A model generated the notes under the pieces. It had not been told where the DNA came from and did no database searches. It saw only the letters and a list, made by a program, of their open reading frames with translations. Both the position numbers and the translations under genes were made by a program. From an uncultured Collinsella sp. (GTDB lineage: Bacteria > Actinomycetota > Coriobacteriia > Coriobacteriales > Coriobacteriaceae), in NCBI GenBank assembly GCA_900555555.1, contig USLK01000003.1, positions 36,404-100,403 of the forward strand: a DNA stretch of 64,000 bases, read 5' to 3'. The number at the start of each line of letters is the position of its first letter. Position 1 is the first letter of the stretch. Shown in pieces: positions 17,683 through 27,712 of the stretch.

Positions 17683-19106
17683 TAGCTACGCCGCTCTTTC
17701 ACATGCTCGACGTACTCGGGGCCCACGGTCGTGACGTCGCCCGCGCCCATTGTGATCAAAAGGTCACCCGGACGCACCTCGGCATCGATGGCCTCCATAA
17801 GGGCGGCATGGTCCGATGCGTAGGCAACGGGCTTCTCGGGATGGGCGGCACGGATGCGGTCGGCGAGCATCTTGCTGGTAACTCCCGGAATCGGCATCTC
17901 CCCCGCAGGGAAGACATCGATCAGGATAACGGAATCGGCATCGCGGAACGCCTCGACGAAATCGTCGCACAGCGCCTGCAGACGCGAATAGCGGTGCGGT
18001 TGGAAAACGACGACCGTCCGCTCGAAATCGAGCTCCTTGGCAGCCTTGAGAGTCGCCGCGACCTCGGTGGGATGATGCCCGTAATCGTCGACAAGCGTCA
18101 CGCCGTCGATATCGGCAACGTGGGTGAAGCGACGGCGGACGCCCTCGAACGTGGAGAGCGCGCGGGCGGCCGCGGCCGCATCGAGTCCGAGGACGTACGC
18201 GGCGGTCAAAGCGGACGCGGCGTTGAGCATGTTGTGCCTGCCCGGGTTGTTCTTGACGGAAACCTCATACCGGGCGCCATCGGGAAGCACGACCTCGAAC
18301 GTGCTGCCGATGGTGTGGCGGGACGGCCGCTCGATGACGCGCACGTCGTTACCCTCGGCAAAACCGTAGGAGATCACACGGCGACCCGTCGACTTGGCGA
18401 GCTCGACCAGATGTGAGCTCTCTCCGCAGACGATGACGGTGCCGTCCTCCCCCACCAGGCCCATGAACGTGCAGAACGTCTCCTCGATCTGCTCGAGGGA
18501 CTCATAATGATCCATATGGTCGGCCTCGACGTTGGTAACGATCACCACGTTGGGCTCGAGATACAAAAACGAGCTATCGGACTCATCGGCCTCGGCCACA
18601 AAATACTCGCCGTTGCCGTTCTTGCCGTTGGTGTCGTACCCCTCGACGATGCCGCCGATCAAAAAGCTCGGATCGAGCTCCATGCGGTCGAGCATGGTGG
18701 CAACCATGGACGACGTGGTGGTCTTGCCATGCGTGCCCGCAACGGCAACGGTGGTGTAACCCCAGGAGAGCGCGGAGAGCATCTTGGCGCGCGGCCAAAC
18801 CGGAATGCCCAGCTCGCGCGCGCGGACGAGCTCGGGATTGCTCTCGGGGATAGCGGTGGATACCACCACGACATCGGGCTGGACCGCATCGATGGTAGCG
18901 GCCTCGTGCCCGATATGGATCTCAACGCCGGCGCGGCTGAGCTGGCGGATATACCGCGAGGTCTTGAGGTCGGAACCGCTCACCGCGAAACCGCGCTCAT
19001 GCAGCACGAGTGCGATGCCGCTCATGCCGGCGCCGCCCACGCCGATGAAATGGGCGCTCTTGAAGGACGGGGCCTCGGTATTCTCGGGAACAGCAATGGT
19101 CGACAT
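17682..19106 (-). CDS. murC: UDP-N-acetylmuramate--L-alanine ligase MurC
   Basis: Adds L-Ala to UDP-MurNAc using ATP. 474 residues; N-terminal Rossmann HFIGVGGAGMSGIA, ATP loop GTHGKTTTSSM, central EADESDSSF and NVEADHMDHYES, C-terminal DDYGHHPTEVAATL. Start ATG 19106 with GAGGAG. A 140-bp gap upstream with a TATACT element at 19155-19160 may hold an internal promoter. Confidence 0.98.
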   Translation of the reverse strand: MSTIAVPENTEAPSFKSAHFIGVGGAGMSGIALVLHERGFAVSGSDLKTSRYIRQLSRAGVEIHIGHEAATIDAVQPDVVVVSTAIPESNPELVRARELGIPVWPRAKMLSALSWGYTTVAVAGTHGKTTTSSMVATMLDRMELDPSFLIGGIVEGYDTNGKNGNGEYFVAEADESDSSFLYLEPNVVIVTNVEADHMDHYESLEQIEETFCTFMGLVGEDGTVIVCGESSHLVELAKSTGRRVISYGFAEGNDVRVIERPSRHTIGSTFEVVLPDGARYEVSVKNNPGRHNMLNAASALTAAYVLGLDAAAAARALSTFEGVRRRFTHVADIDGVTLVDDYGHHPTEVAATLKAAKELDFERTVVVFQPHRYSRLQALCDDFVEAFRDADSVILIDVFPAGEMPIPGVTSKMLADRIRAAHPEKPVAYASDHAALMEAIDAEVRPGDLLITMGAGDVTTVGPEYVEHVKERRS

Positions 19107-19246
19107 CTGGACTCCTCAACAATCTGTGCAGCGAATTCGGTGCAATTAGATTCAAGTATACGCCATCAACGCGAACGTGCCCGCAGCACGAGACCGCGGA
19201 CACGTTCCTCTGTCTGTTTCACACAACCGCGCGACGGCGCCACCGG

Positions 19247-20374
19247 CTAGCGAGCGATGGCCTCCAGCTCGCTTGCAAGCACCTGCGCAGCGGCATCCTG
19301 GGCCAAACCGCGGGCCGCCTTGCGCATGGACGCTCGGCGATCCGGGGAGTCGATAAGGTCCACCAGATCGCGTTCGAACGCATCGGAATCGATATCGGCG
19401 TCAGGCCACAGCACGGCCGCGCCAGCATCCACCAAAAACCGCGAGTTGGTGGTCTGATGATCCTCGGTGGCAAGCGGATACGGGACCAAAACCGAGGGCA
19501 CGGCCAGCGCGGCAATCTCGGCGACCGAGGAGGCCCCGGCGCGGGAAAGCACGAGGTCCGCCGCGGCCAGGGCATCGCCCATATCATCGATATACGAGCG
19601 GACCTGCCAGCGCCGAGATTCCTCTTCGGTCAGAGCGAGCGCGCGAACCGCGTCATCGTAACCGCCTTTGCCCGTGGACTGCACGATATACAGGTTATCG
19701 ATGCCCAACAGGGTGCTCTTGAGCGAGGCCAGGCGCTCGTTGAGATGCTTGGCGCCCAGTGAGCCGCCGAACACGAGCAGCACGGTGGCGTCCTGGGGAA
19801 TGCCCCAGGCCGCGCGGCCGCGCTCTCGGTCACCCTGGAGCACCGAGGCGCGTACGGGATTGCCCGTGAATACGATCTTGGCATCCGCGGCGCAACGGGA
19901 GCGGAACGTCTCCTCCACGCTCGGCTGGCCCAAAGCAACAAGGCGGGCCACCTTCGCAGACCGCTTGTTGGCAAGACCGGCCACCGAGTTCTGCTCATGG
20001 AGCGCCACGGGGATACCCAGCTTCGAGGCCGCCTGGATCAGCGGCAGCTCGAGATAGGCCCCGAAGCCGATAGCGACATCGGGCCTGGACGATGGGTCGT
20101 CCTGAAACATCTTGACCAGGCGGCGGCGCTCATGGCGCAGATGGACCAGTGCGCTCACGAGCGTCCAGGGGCGCCGGCGATCGAACCCGCTCACCTCGAT
20201 GGGCGAGAAATCGAAGCCCGCCTGCGGGACAAGCGCGCCCTCCAATCGACGCGTTTGCCCGTAGAAGCGCACGTAATGACCGCGAGCGCGCAGCTCCTCG
20301 GCAAGCGCGAGGGCCGGGTTGACATGACCGGCGGTGCCGCCGGCGGCTATGGCAACAGAAAGCTTATCGGTCAT
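19247..20374 (-). CDS. murG: UDP-GlcNAc:lipid I GlcNAc transferase MurG
   Basis: Makes lipid II on the inner membrane face. 375 residues from ATG 20374 (AAGGGAT site). G-loops AAGGTAGHVNPALALAEEL and FGGSLGAKHLNE; acceptor region GAYLELPLIQAASKLGIP and LHEQNSVAGLANK; UDP-binding SRAGASSVAEIAALAVPS with ATEDHQTTNSR. It overlaps the end of ftsW by 11 bp. Confidence 0.97.
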   Translation of the reverse strand: MTDKLSVAIAAGGTAGHVNPALALAEELRARGHYVRFYGQTRRLEGALVPQAGFDFSPIEVSGFDRRRPWTLVSALVHLRHERRRLVKMFQDDPSSRPDVAIGFGAYLELPLIQAASKLGIPVALHEQNSVAGLANKRSAKVARLVALGQPSVEETFRSRCAADAKIVFTGNPVRASVLQGDRERGRAAWGIPQDATVLLVFGGSLGAKHLNERLASLKSTLLGIDNLYIVQSTGKGGYDDAVRALALTEEESRRWQVRSYIDDMGDALAAADLVLSRAGASSVAEIAALAVPSVLVPYPLATEDHQTTNSRFLVDAGAAVLWPDADIDSDAFERDLVDLIDSPDRRASMRKAARGLAQDAAAQVLASELEAIAR

Positions 20375-21983
20375 AACGATCCCTTCTAGAGGACGGATGC
20401 GAGCGGCGGCCATCCCGACCGTCGCGCTCGTCGCGGTATACCGGACGCGAGCCGTAGTCGGTCCGGAGACGGTCCGAACCGTCTCCGTTGAGATTCACGC
20501 GCTCATAACCGCCACCGGGGCGCTGGTGAGCGCGAGGCATACCGCCATCATACACGCTGAACCCATGCCGCTCGGCGGGACGCTGGCGCGGCTGCGGCCC
20601 CTGCCGCATACGGTCGGGAGCAGCAGCCCCAACGCCGCTGCGGACATGAACCGACCCAGCCGTGCTGCGCCCCATATGGCTCGAAATCGCATCCTGCTCA
20701 CTCATGACGGCGAAGTCGGAACGGCGCCGCGATGCCGCGCTGGGCTGATCGCTCTCACGAGAGACGCGCACGATGATACCCGCGAGCATGATTGAGGCGA
20801 TGATGGCCGATCCGCCGAAGCTTATGAACGGAAGCGGCTTGCCCGTCATGGGGCCCAGATTGAGAACGCCCAGCACATTCAGCAGGAACTGGATGGAGAT
20901 GACAAGGATGCAGCCCGCGGCGAGGATCTGGGTATGGAATGAGGGTGAGCGGCGCGCGATACGAAACCCGGCGACGATGAGTGCCGCGAAAACCGCGATC
21001 AGGACAACCATGCCGATCAGGCCGACCTCCTCGCCGATGATAGAGAGGATGTAATCGTTGTGCGCCTCGGGCATGTAGTCGTATTTGATCGTCGAGTTGC
21101 CGATACCGCGGCCGAAAAGACCGCCCGACGCAAAGGACAGCTTGGACATAACAGCCTGATAGCCCGCATTCAAAGGACTCGCCTCGGGGTTAAGGAAAAC
21201 CAGGAAGCGTTCGAAACGGTAAGGCATGGTAACGATTGCCAGGACGCCGGCGATGACGCCGACACCGAAAATCGCGCCCATAAGTCGCGCGGAGAAACCG
21301 CTCAGAAAACCCATCCCCAAAACGGCGAGCACGATGATGGCCGTCGTGCCCATATCGGGCTGGATAAAGATAAGAAGGCAGGGGATGCCCACACCGAGCG
21401 CGACGCGGAACACAAACGTGCCCGTATCGATCGACTCATCCTCGTAATAGTCTGCGAACACCCTTGCCATGAACAAGATGACAGCCGGCTTTGCGAGCTC
21501 CGAGGGCTGCAGGCTGAAGAAGCCCAGATTGATCCATCGGGTTGCTCCCCACGAATCCCCGCCCGCGCCGAAAAATCTCGCATATATGAGCAAGCCGACG
21601 GCGAGAAGCCAGGCGACGAACGCGAACCTCCCCCTGAACAGCCTCCATGGAACGCGTTTTGAAACGATGAAGGCGAACACAGCCATTCCCACGCACATAT
21701 ACGCGGCCTGTCGGATAACGAAATACATGGAGCTCCCATGCTCCTTGAGAGATTCAACGGAAGAGGCCGAATACACCATGAGCAGGCCGAAGCCCATAAG
21801 GATCGCCATGCAGACGAGGAATACGATGCGTGGAGCCATGATGCGGGCGGGAACGCCCGCGATCAGGCGCTCGGCAAGCGGCTGCCTGCGAGGGGCCCTT
21901 GAACGGCGACGCTCCCCCGCGGGCGCTGCGCCGGAGGGAGCGGGGGAAGACTCTGCTGTGCGATTACGGAGCGTCACGCGCAC
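20364..21983 (-). CDS. ftsW: Septal peptidoglycan polymerase FtsW (SEDS) with long C-terminal tail
   Basis: SEDS glycosyltransferase working with the division PBP. 539 residues, ten membrane helices between about 50 and 400. SEDS motifs include VYSASSVESL, PSELAKPAVILF, PEAHNDYILSIIGEE and GPMTGKPLPFISFGGSA. A cytoplasmic tail of about 130 residues, rich in Arg, Asp, Gly and Ser, follows; most FtsW proteins lack it. GTG start 21983 overlaps the murD stop. Confidence 0.95.
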   Translation of the reverse strand: MRVTLRNRTAESSPAPSGAAPAGERRRSRAPRRQPLAERLIAGVPARIMAPRIVFLVCMAILMGFGLLMVYSASSVESLKEHGSSMYFVIRQAAYMCVGMAVFAFIVSKRVPWRLFRGRFAFVAWLLAVGLLIYARFFGAGGDSWGATRWINLGFFSLQPSELAKPAVILFMARVFADYYEDESIDTGTFVFRVALGVGIPCLLIFIQPDMGTTAIIVLAVLGMGFLSGFSARLMGAIFGVGVIAGVLAIVTMPYRFERFLVFLNPEASPLNAGYQAVMSKLSFASGGLFGRGIGNSTIKYDYMPEAHNDYILSIIGEEVGLIGMVVLIAVFAALIVAGFRIARRSPSFHTQILAAGCILVISIQFLLNVLGVLNLGPMTGKPLPFISFGGSAIIASIMLAGIIVRVSRESDQPSAASRRRSDFAVMSEQDAISSHMGRSTAGSVHVRSGVGAAAPDRMRQGPQPRQRPAERHGFSVYDGGMPRAHQRPGGGYERVNLNGDGSDRLRTDYGSRPVYRDERDGRDGRRSHPSSRRDRYDR

Positions 21984-23377
21984 TCACTTTCATTTGCCAG
22001 GGATCGGACACGTGCTTTGAAGAAACGCCCGCGTTCCTCAAAGCCGGAAAACTCATCGAAGGATGCGCAGGCGGGCGAAAGCAGCACGACGTCGCCGCGC
22101 TGCGCGAGCGATCGTGCGACGTCGATCGCATCGCCGAGGCCGTCGGCCTCCGCAATATCGATGGCGTTCGAGCCGGCCGCATGCTCGAGAGCGGAACGGA
22201 AGCGTTCGCGGGCGGCGCCGAAACACACCACACCGGAAGCGCGCGAAACGACCATGTCCATGAAATCGGAGAGGTCCGTGCCCTTATCGGCCCCGCCGAG
22301 CAAAAGAATGACGCGATCGTCGGGAAATGCGGTGAGGGCGGCCTCGACCGCATCGGTATTGGTCGCCTTGGAATCGTTGACATAACGCACGCCATCGACG
22401 ATACCCGCCGGCTCGATACGGTGCTCGAGCGGGGCGAAGGCGACAAGGCCGCGGCGAACCCCCTCGACGCTCGCGCCGCACGCGAGCGCGGCCGCCGATG
22501 CGGCCAGCGCATCGAGCACGTTATGGGCGCCGGCGATCTTAAGCTCTTCGATGCGGACCAAGCCGTGTTCGCTGCCGGAGAGACGCACCGCCAGCATGCC
22601 ATCGCGCACGAACGCCGCATCGTCGCCGCCTGCATCGTGAAGACCGAGCTTCAGGACGCGGCGTCCGGGAACATAGATGCGATCGCCGAACGAGGCGATC
22701 CCCTCGTCCTCGACGTTGACGATGCACAGATCCTCGGGGCCCATGTTCTCGAAGAGCTTGATCTTGGCAAGCGCGTAGTTCTCGTGCGTTCGATGCCAGC
22801 TGAGGTGATCGGGGGTGATGTTGAGCAGCACCGCGACACGAGGATGCAGCTCGCTTGTCGTCGCGATCTGGTAGCTCGATAGCTCGGCCACGAACCATTC
22901 GTTGGGGCGGCGGCGGTCGACCTCATGGATAGGGGCGTTACCGATATTGCCCACCGCGACGCTCGACATGCCCGATGCGCGCAGAAGCTCATTGGTGAGC
23001 GATGTGGCGGTCGTCTTGCCGTTGGTGCCCGTGATGGCGCACCAGCGCTCGGGCGACAGCCGATAGGCGAACTCCGGCTCCCCCATGATCTGCGCGCTGG
23101 CGGCCGACCCGTTGCGGAAGAACTCACAGAACTCCGATATGCCCGGGCTGGCCACGCAGACATCGAAGGACCCCTCGATATCCTGCGTACCGTATACGAA
23201 GCGCGCACCGGCACGCTCAAGCTCCTCGGTACGGTCCGTGGGGGAAGACTGCTCGCCACCGTACACGGTGACCGAGGCCACGCGATCGGACAGGTGGGCG
23301 ACGGCCCACGACACGACCTCGAGGCCCGAGGTGCCCTGTCCCAAGACGAGCAGGGAGAAACGTTGCGGCAACGGCAT
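21974..23377 (-). CDS. murD: UDP-MurNAc-L-Ala--D-Glu ligase MurD
   Basis: Adds D-glutamate to the muramyl peptide. 467 residues; LGQGTSGLEVVSWA Rossmann start, ATP loop TGTNGKTTATSL, AELSSYQIA, NITPDHLSWHRT, and C-terminal NDSKATNTDAVEAAL and LLLGGADKG. Overlaps ftsW at its end and lies 10 bp downstream of mraY. Confidence 0.97.
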   Translation of the reverse strand: MPLPQRFSLLVLGQGTSGLEVVSWAVAHLSDRVASVTVYGGEQSSPTDRTEELERAGARFVYGTQDIEGSFDVCVASPGISEFCEFFRNGSAASAQIMGEPEFAYRLSPERWCAITGTNGKTTATSLTNELLRASGMSSVAVGNIGNAPIHEVDRRRPNEWFVAELSSYQIATTSELHPRVAVLLNITPDHLSWHRTHENYALAKIKLFENMGPEDLCIVNVEDEGIASFGDRIYVPGRRVLKLGLHDAGGDDAAFVRDGMLAVRLSGSEHGLVRIEELKIAGAHNVLDALAASAAALACGASVEGVRRGLVAFAPLEHRIEPAGIVDGVRYVNDSKATNTDAVEAALTAFPDDRVILLLGGADKGTDLSDFMDMVVSRASGVVCFGAARERFRSALEHAAGSNAIDIAEADGLGDAIDVARSLAQRGDVVLLSPACASFDEFSGFEERGRFFKARVRSLANESECA

Positions 23378-23387
23378 ATGAACTCAC

Positions 23388-24419
23388 TTATCCAAGCTGG
23401 AAGAACAGGGCGAGGCCGAGTGCACCGAAGGCGGCCGACACGATCCAGAAACGAATGACGACCTTGGTCTCCGCCCAACCCTTCTTTTCGAAATGATGAT
23501 GGATCGGCGCCATGAGGAAAACGCGCTTGCCTGTGGCCTTGAAGCTCACGACCTGGATGATCACGGACAGGGCCTCGACGATGAACAGGCCGCCGACGAC
23601 CAGCGAGATAACCTCGGTGTTGGTGAGGATGGCCACCGCGGCAAGGCCGCCTCCGAGGGCCAGAGAACCGGTATCGCCCATGAAGATGCTGGCCGGATAG
23701 GCATTGAACCAAAGGAAACCGATGCAACCGCCCACACAAGCCGCGCAGAAGATAGCGAGGTTGACATCGCCGACGAGGAAGCAGATGGCGGCCATGACGA
23801 GCATTGCCATCATGACCGTGCCGCCGGCGAGGCCGTCCAGGCCGTCGGTGAGGTTGACGGCGTTGGACATGCCCGCGAGCAGGAGGAACACGAAAACCAG
23901 ATACAGCCATGGAATGGAAAGCGTGGTGCCCCCGATGGTGAGCGTGGTGGTGAGGATGCCGAGGTCGATCGCAAAGCCGCCCGGGAATCGGATGACCGGC
24001 TCGACGCCGCAGAAGTTGACGGCCAGCATGAAGAACACGACCACGATAAGCGTAAGGCCGACCATCTTCATCGAAGGCGTCAAGCCGAGCGAGCGCCCCT
24101 GCACGACCTTGGTCGCATCATCGAGCAGGCCGAGGGCCCCGGTCGCCAACGTGGCCCCGACGGCCAGGATGAGCTCGAAGGTGGGAGCGCCCATGAGCAG
24201 GCACGTAAGGACGACCGCGACGAGGATGATGACGCCGCCCATGGTGGGCGTCCCCTGCTTAACCAGATGACGCTGGGGGCCGTCCGCGCGCACCTGCTGG
24301 CCGATCCCCTCGACCTTGAGGAGCTTTATCCATAGGGGCATGACCAGCGCCGTGATGAGCGCCGCGATCAGGATGGTCAGGAAAATCTGGTACGTGGGAT
24401 ACTCGGGATTACCGAACAT
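23388..24419 (-). CDS. mraY: Phospho-MurNAc-pentapeptide transferase MraY
   Basis: Forms lipid I on undecaprenyl phosphate, inner membrane. 343 residues, ten helices. TMGG (GTPTMGGVIIL), DDATKVV, NAVNLTDGLDGLAGG, GDTGSLALGG and HHHFEKKGWAETKVV are all present. The start is ATG 24419, with AGGAGG 9 bp upstream, and it overlaps the end of murF by 11 bp. Confidence 0.98.
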   Translation of the reverse strand: MFGNPEYPTYQIFLTILIAALITALVMPLWIKLLKVEGIGQQVRADGPQRHLVKQGTPTMGGVIILVAVVLTCLLMGAPTFELILAVGATLATGALGLLDDATKVVQGRSLGLTPSMKMVGLTLIVVVFFMLAVNFCGVEPVIRFPGGFAIDLGILTTTLTIGGTTLSIPWLYLVFVFLLLAGMSNAVNLTDGLDGLAGGTVMMAMLVMAAICFLVGDVNLAIFCAACVGGCIGFLWFNAYPASIFMGDTGSLALGGGLAAVAILTNTEVISLVVGGLFIVEALSVIIQVVSFKATGKRVFLMAPIHHHFEKKGWAETKVVIRFWIVSAAFGALGLALFFQLG

Positions 24420-25857
24420 CGGCACACACCTCCTCAACGTAACGGTCGAGGCCGACGGAACGCGACCCCTTCACCAAGGCAAGATCAGACGAATCGAGCA
24501 GGTCGGCGAAACGATCGATCAGGCGGTCGGTATCGGCGACCACCTGGATATCGCCATCGTCCATACCCATCAGGCGGGCAGCCGAAGCCATCTCCCGCGC
24601 CAGGTCGCCGCCCACGCAGATGAGCATCGAGAACTTCTTGGCGGCGACATAGGACCCCACGAGCGCATGCATGCGCGGAGCCTCATCGCCCATCTCGCCC
24701 ATCTCGCCCAGGATGGCGATGCGCGACCCCTTGCAGGGAAGCATCGACACCAGATCGAGGCCGGCAGCCATGGACTCGGCGCTGGCATTATACGAATCAT
24801 CCACGATGCGCGCGCCCGAGGCGGTATGGCGCACCTGCACGCGACGGCCCGTCATGGAGAGCGATCCCAGGGCATCCACGACCGCCTGGGAGCCGACTCC
24901 CAAGCGCCCGGCGACGGCCACGGCGAACAGGGCGTTGGGGACCGACTGGGCCCCCGGTACGGCTACGCGCGCCGCCATCGAATCGCCCTGCTCGAACGTA
25001 AGGGTGAAATGCGGGTATCCGCATTCGTCGAGTTCGACCCCCTCGGCTCGAACGGCATCGGACGCCGAAGAACCGCAGCGCAGGACCTCGATGCCGGACG
25101 GGCGAGCAAACGTCTCCTCGATAAACGCCGCGAAATCGTCCTCGCCATGCAGCACGAGCACCGGGGCATGCTCCACGCCGTCCAGCTCGAACGGAGCCAT
25201 GCCCGAGATGATCTCGGACTTGGCACGTGCGATATTCTCGCGGCTTCCCAAGATACCGATATGCGAGGTACCGACCTTGGTGATGACGGCGAGGTTCGGT
25301 CGTGCGCACGCGGACAACCGATCGATCTCGTGGAAATGGTTCATTCCCATTTCCAGCACCATGACCTGCGTATCGGCCGGCGCCGACAAAACGGTGAGGG
25401 GCAGACCTATGAGATTGTTGTAATTGCCCTTGGTTGCGTGGACGCGCCAGGAGCGCGACAGCAGCGCCGTCATGACATCCTTGGTCGTGGTCTTGCCGAT
25501 AGACCCGGTGATGCCCACCACGAGGGCGCCCAGTCGCTCTCGATACCAGGCGGCGAAGCGCAGAAGGAACTCGGTGGGGTCATCGGCCACCATAAGGGCG
25601 CAGCCCGCAACCCGGGCCCGCTCGATCAGGTCGGATGCGGGCTCGACCGTCATGACGACGCAGCCGGCGCCGGCATCGATGGCCTTCGGGGTGAACGCGT
25701 TGCCGTCAACACGCTCCCCGGGAAACGCCACGAAGACGTTCCCCTCCGAAACCTCGCGAGAATCGATAACACAGCCGCGGCAGACGCCATGGGCGCCACG
25801 CGCGACAACACGGGCACCCGTGGCGTCCGCAAGCTGGTCGACTGCTATCTCTACCAT
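24409..25857 (-). CDS. murF: UDP-MurNAc-tripeptide--D-Ala-D-Ala ligase MurF
   Basis: Completes the pentapeptide precursor. 482 residues; N-terminal uridine-binding domain with CVIDSREVSEGNVFVAFPGERVDG (in part), ATP loop TGSIGKTTTKD, KGNYNNLIGLPLT, EMGMNHFHEIDRLS, and C-terminal DDSYNASAESMAAGL. It follows the PBP gene directly; murE, expected between them, is missing here. Confidence 0.97.
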   Translation of the reverse strand: MVEIAVDQLADATGARVVARGAHGVCRGCVIDSREVSEGNVFVAFPGERVDGNAFTPKAIDAGAGCVVMTVEPASDLIERARVAGCALMVADDPTEFLLRFAAWYRERLGALVVGITGSIGKTTTKDVMTALLSRSWRVHATKGNYNNLIGLPLTVLSAPADTQVMVLEMGMNHFHEIDRLSACARPNLAVITKVGTSHIGILGSRENIARAKSEIISGMAPFELDGVEHAPVLVLHGEDDFAAFIEETFARPSGIEVLRCGSSASDAVRAEGVELDECGYPHFTLTFEQGDSMAARVAVPGAQSVPNALFAVAVAGRLGVGSQAVVDALGSLSMTGRRVQVRHTASGARIVDDSYNASAESMAAGLDLVSMLPCKGSRIAILGEMGEMGDEAPRMHALVGSYVAAKKFSMLICVGGDLAREMASAARLMGMDDGDIQVVADTDRLIDRFADLLDSSDLALVKGSRSVGLDRYVEEVCADVR

Positions 25858-25945
25858 GTGCTCCCCCTCAATGGGTCCGTAACATGCAACTGGTTATGGT
25901 ACCCTCACCGCGGTCCGATGTGGTGCAGGCCATGTGAACCGCGTC

Positions 25946-27700
25946 CTAACGCGTGGGCTTGATGCCGAGTTCGGGCAACGCGGCCTCCATCACCTTCTTG
26001 AAGATGGGCAGCGCGGCGTGGGAGGTGTTGGGGGTGCCGTCAAGCGTGATGTAGCAGAGGGCGCGCGGATCCTGCGTGGACACGAAGCCCATGAACGAGG
26101 CCATGTTGTTGTTCTCCTCGTATCCGCCGCTCTCGCCCGCACGCTCCGCCGTTCCGGTCTTGCCGGAGATCTCGTATCCCTTGATGGCGGCCTCCTGGCC
26201 GGTGCCCTCGTCCACGACCGTTCGCATCATGTCGGCGACGGCGCGCGCGGCCTCGGCTCCGCAGGCGCGCGTCTCCCCGTCCGTCCAGTCGACTTCCTCG
26301 CCCGCACGCGTTTTGAGGAAATGCGGCGTGGTCATGATGCCGTCGTTGGCGATCGCGCTCATGGCGCGCACCATCTCCACGGGCGAGACGGCCAGGGCCT
26401 GCCCGAACGACATGGCGGCCACGCTCGCGCCATCGTATTCGCTGCGCTTCTTCACGATGCCGAGCGACTCGCCCGGGAAATCGACCCCCGTCGCCTTGCC
26501 GAAGCCGAAATCGGAGATGACGTGCTTGGCGAATTTGTCGGCACCGATCTTCTGCCCCACCAGAACCATGCCGGTATTGGAAGAACGGCGCAGGATCTCT
26601 CGTACGTCCATATCGAGCGCAAAATCGCGCTTGTCGATATCGCGGACGTCATCGTCGCCCGCTTTTACCACAGCCGGGACGTGAAACGTCGTGTCGGGCG
26701 TGATGAGGCCCTGATCGATTCCGGCGGCGCACACGAACGTCTTGAATACGGAGCCGGGCTCGTAGGCATCGCTCACCACGCGCAGGTTCATGTCGGCGTT
26801 CGAAGCGGACGCAAGGTCGCCCGGGTCGTAGGTGGGGTTGGAGCACGCGGCGATGATCTCTCCGGTCTTGGGGTCGGTCATGATGATCGAGCCGTACTTG
26901 GCGCCCGCGTTCTCGACGCCCTCGGCAAGCGCATCCTCGCACACGCGCTGGATGTTCGCATCGATGCCGACCATGATATCCATACCGTCCTGGGCGGGAA
27001 CCTTGTGGTACGCTCCACCGGCTATGAAGTCGCCCATGCGTCCGCGTTCGCTGTCGAGCCAGCCGTTCTTGCCCGTCAAGATCTCGTCATATTGCTTTTC
27101 CAGCCCCGTCAGGCCCTTGTTGTCCACATCGCATACGCCGATCACCTGCGACGCAAGCGACCCGTTGGGATATACGCGCTTGAGCGCCGGCTCGAACTCG
27201 ATGCCGGTGAGCTTCTCCTTCTTGATGAGCTCGACCTCGTCCACGTCTACCTGGCGTTTGATGTAGCGAAACGTCTCGTTCGAATCGATCGCATCGCGAA
27301 TCGCATCGCGCTTGATCCCCAGAACACGCGAGAGCGTCCTGACCACCCGCGCACGATCCTCGGCTGCGATATTCTGCGCATTGATATACACGTTGAAGCA
27401 ATCGGCGCACGTGGCGAGAACCTTGCCGTTGCGGTCGTAGATGGTCCCGCGCTTCGCGAACAGAGTTTGAACCCCGCGGCGGCGGTCATCGGCCTTGTCG
27501 AGATTCTCCCCGCGATTGATCACCTGGTAATCGAGCAGCCTTGCGCCGATGAGAGCAAGCGAGAGGCCGAAGGCCCCCGCCAGAAAGCCGTAACGGGATA
27601 TCGCGTGCTGACTCGTATCGGTATGAAACAAGTCGTCTTGCGTGCGACGGCCGCCGCGACCACGAGGGCTGCGGCGGCCATGTTGTGCATCTTGGGGCAT
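25946..27700 (-). CDS. ftsI: Division-type class B penicillin-binding protein (FtsI/PBP2-like)
   Basis: Septal transpeptidase, anchored by one helix (about 38-58). 584 residues. N-terminal PBP dimerisation domain with RGTIYDRNGKVLA; transpeptidase motifs SVFK (317-320), SSN (373-375) and KTG (514-516). It lies 12 bp downstream of the ftsL-like gene. The mixed basic N-terminus is Arg/Gly-rich. Assignment as the division rather than elongation PBP rests on dcw position and pairing with ftsW. Confidence 0.95.
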   Translation of the reverse strand: MPQDAQHGRRSPRGRGGRRTQDDLFHTDTSQHAISRYGFLAGAFGLSLALIGARLLDYQVINRGENLDKADDRRRGVQTLFAKRGTIYDRNGKVLATCADCFNVYINAQNIAAEDRARVVRTLSRVLGIKRDAIRDAIDSNETFRYIKRQVDVDEVELIKKEKLTGIEFEPALKRVYPNGSLASQVIGVCDVDNKGLTGLEKQYDEILTGKNGWLDSERGRMGDFIAGGAYHKVPAQDGMDIMVGIDANIQRVCEDALAEGVENAGAKYGSIIMTDPKTGEIIAACSNPTYDPGDLASASNADMNLRVVSDAYEPGSVFKTFVCAAGIDQGLITPDTTFHVPAVVKAGDDDVRDIDKRDFALDMDVREILRRSSNTGMVLVGQKIGADKFAKHVISDFGFGKATGVDFPGESLGIVKKRSEYDGASVAAMSFGQALAVSPVEMVRAMSAIANDGIMTTPHFLKTRAGEEVDWTDGETRACGAEAARAVADMMRTVVDEGTGQEAAIKGYEISGKTGTAERAGESGGYEENNNMASFMGFVSTQDPRALCYITLDGTPNTSHAALPIFKKVMEAALPELGIKPTR

Positions 27701-27712
27701 AGGGAATCGATC

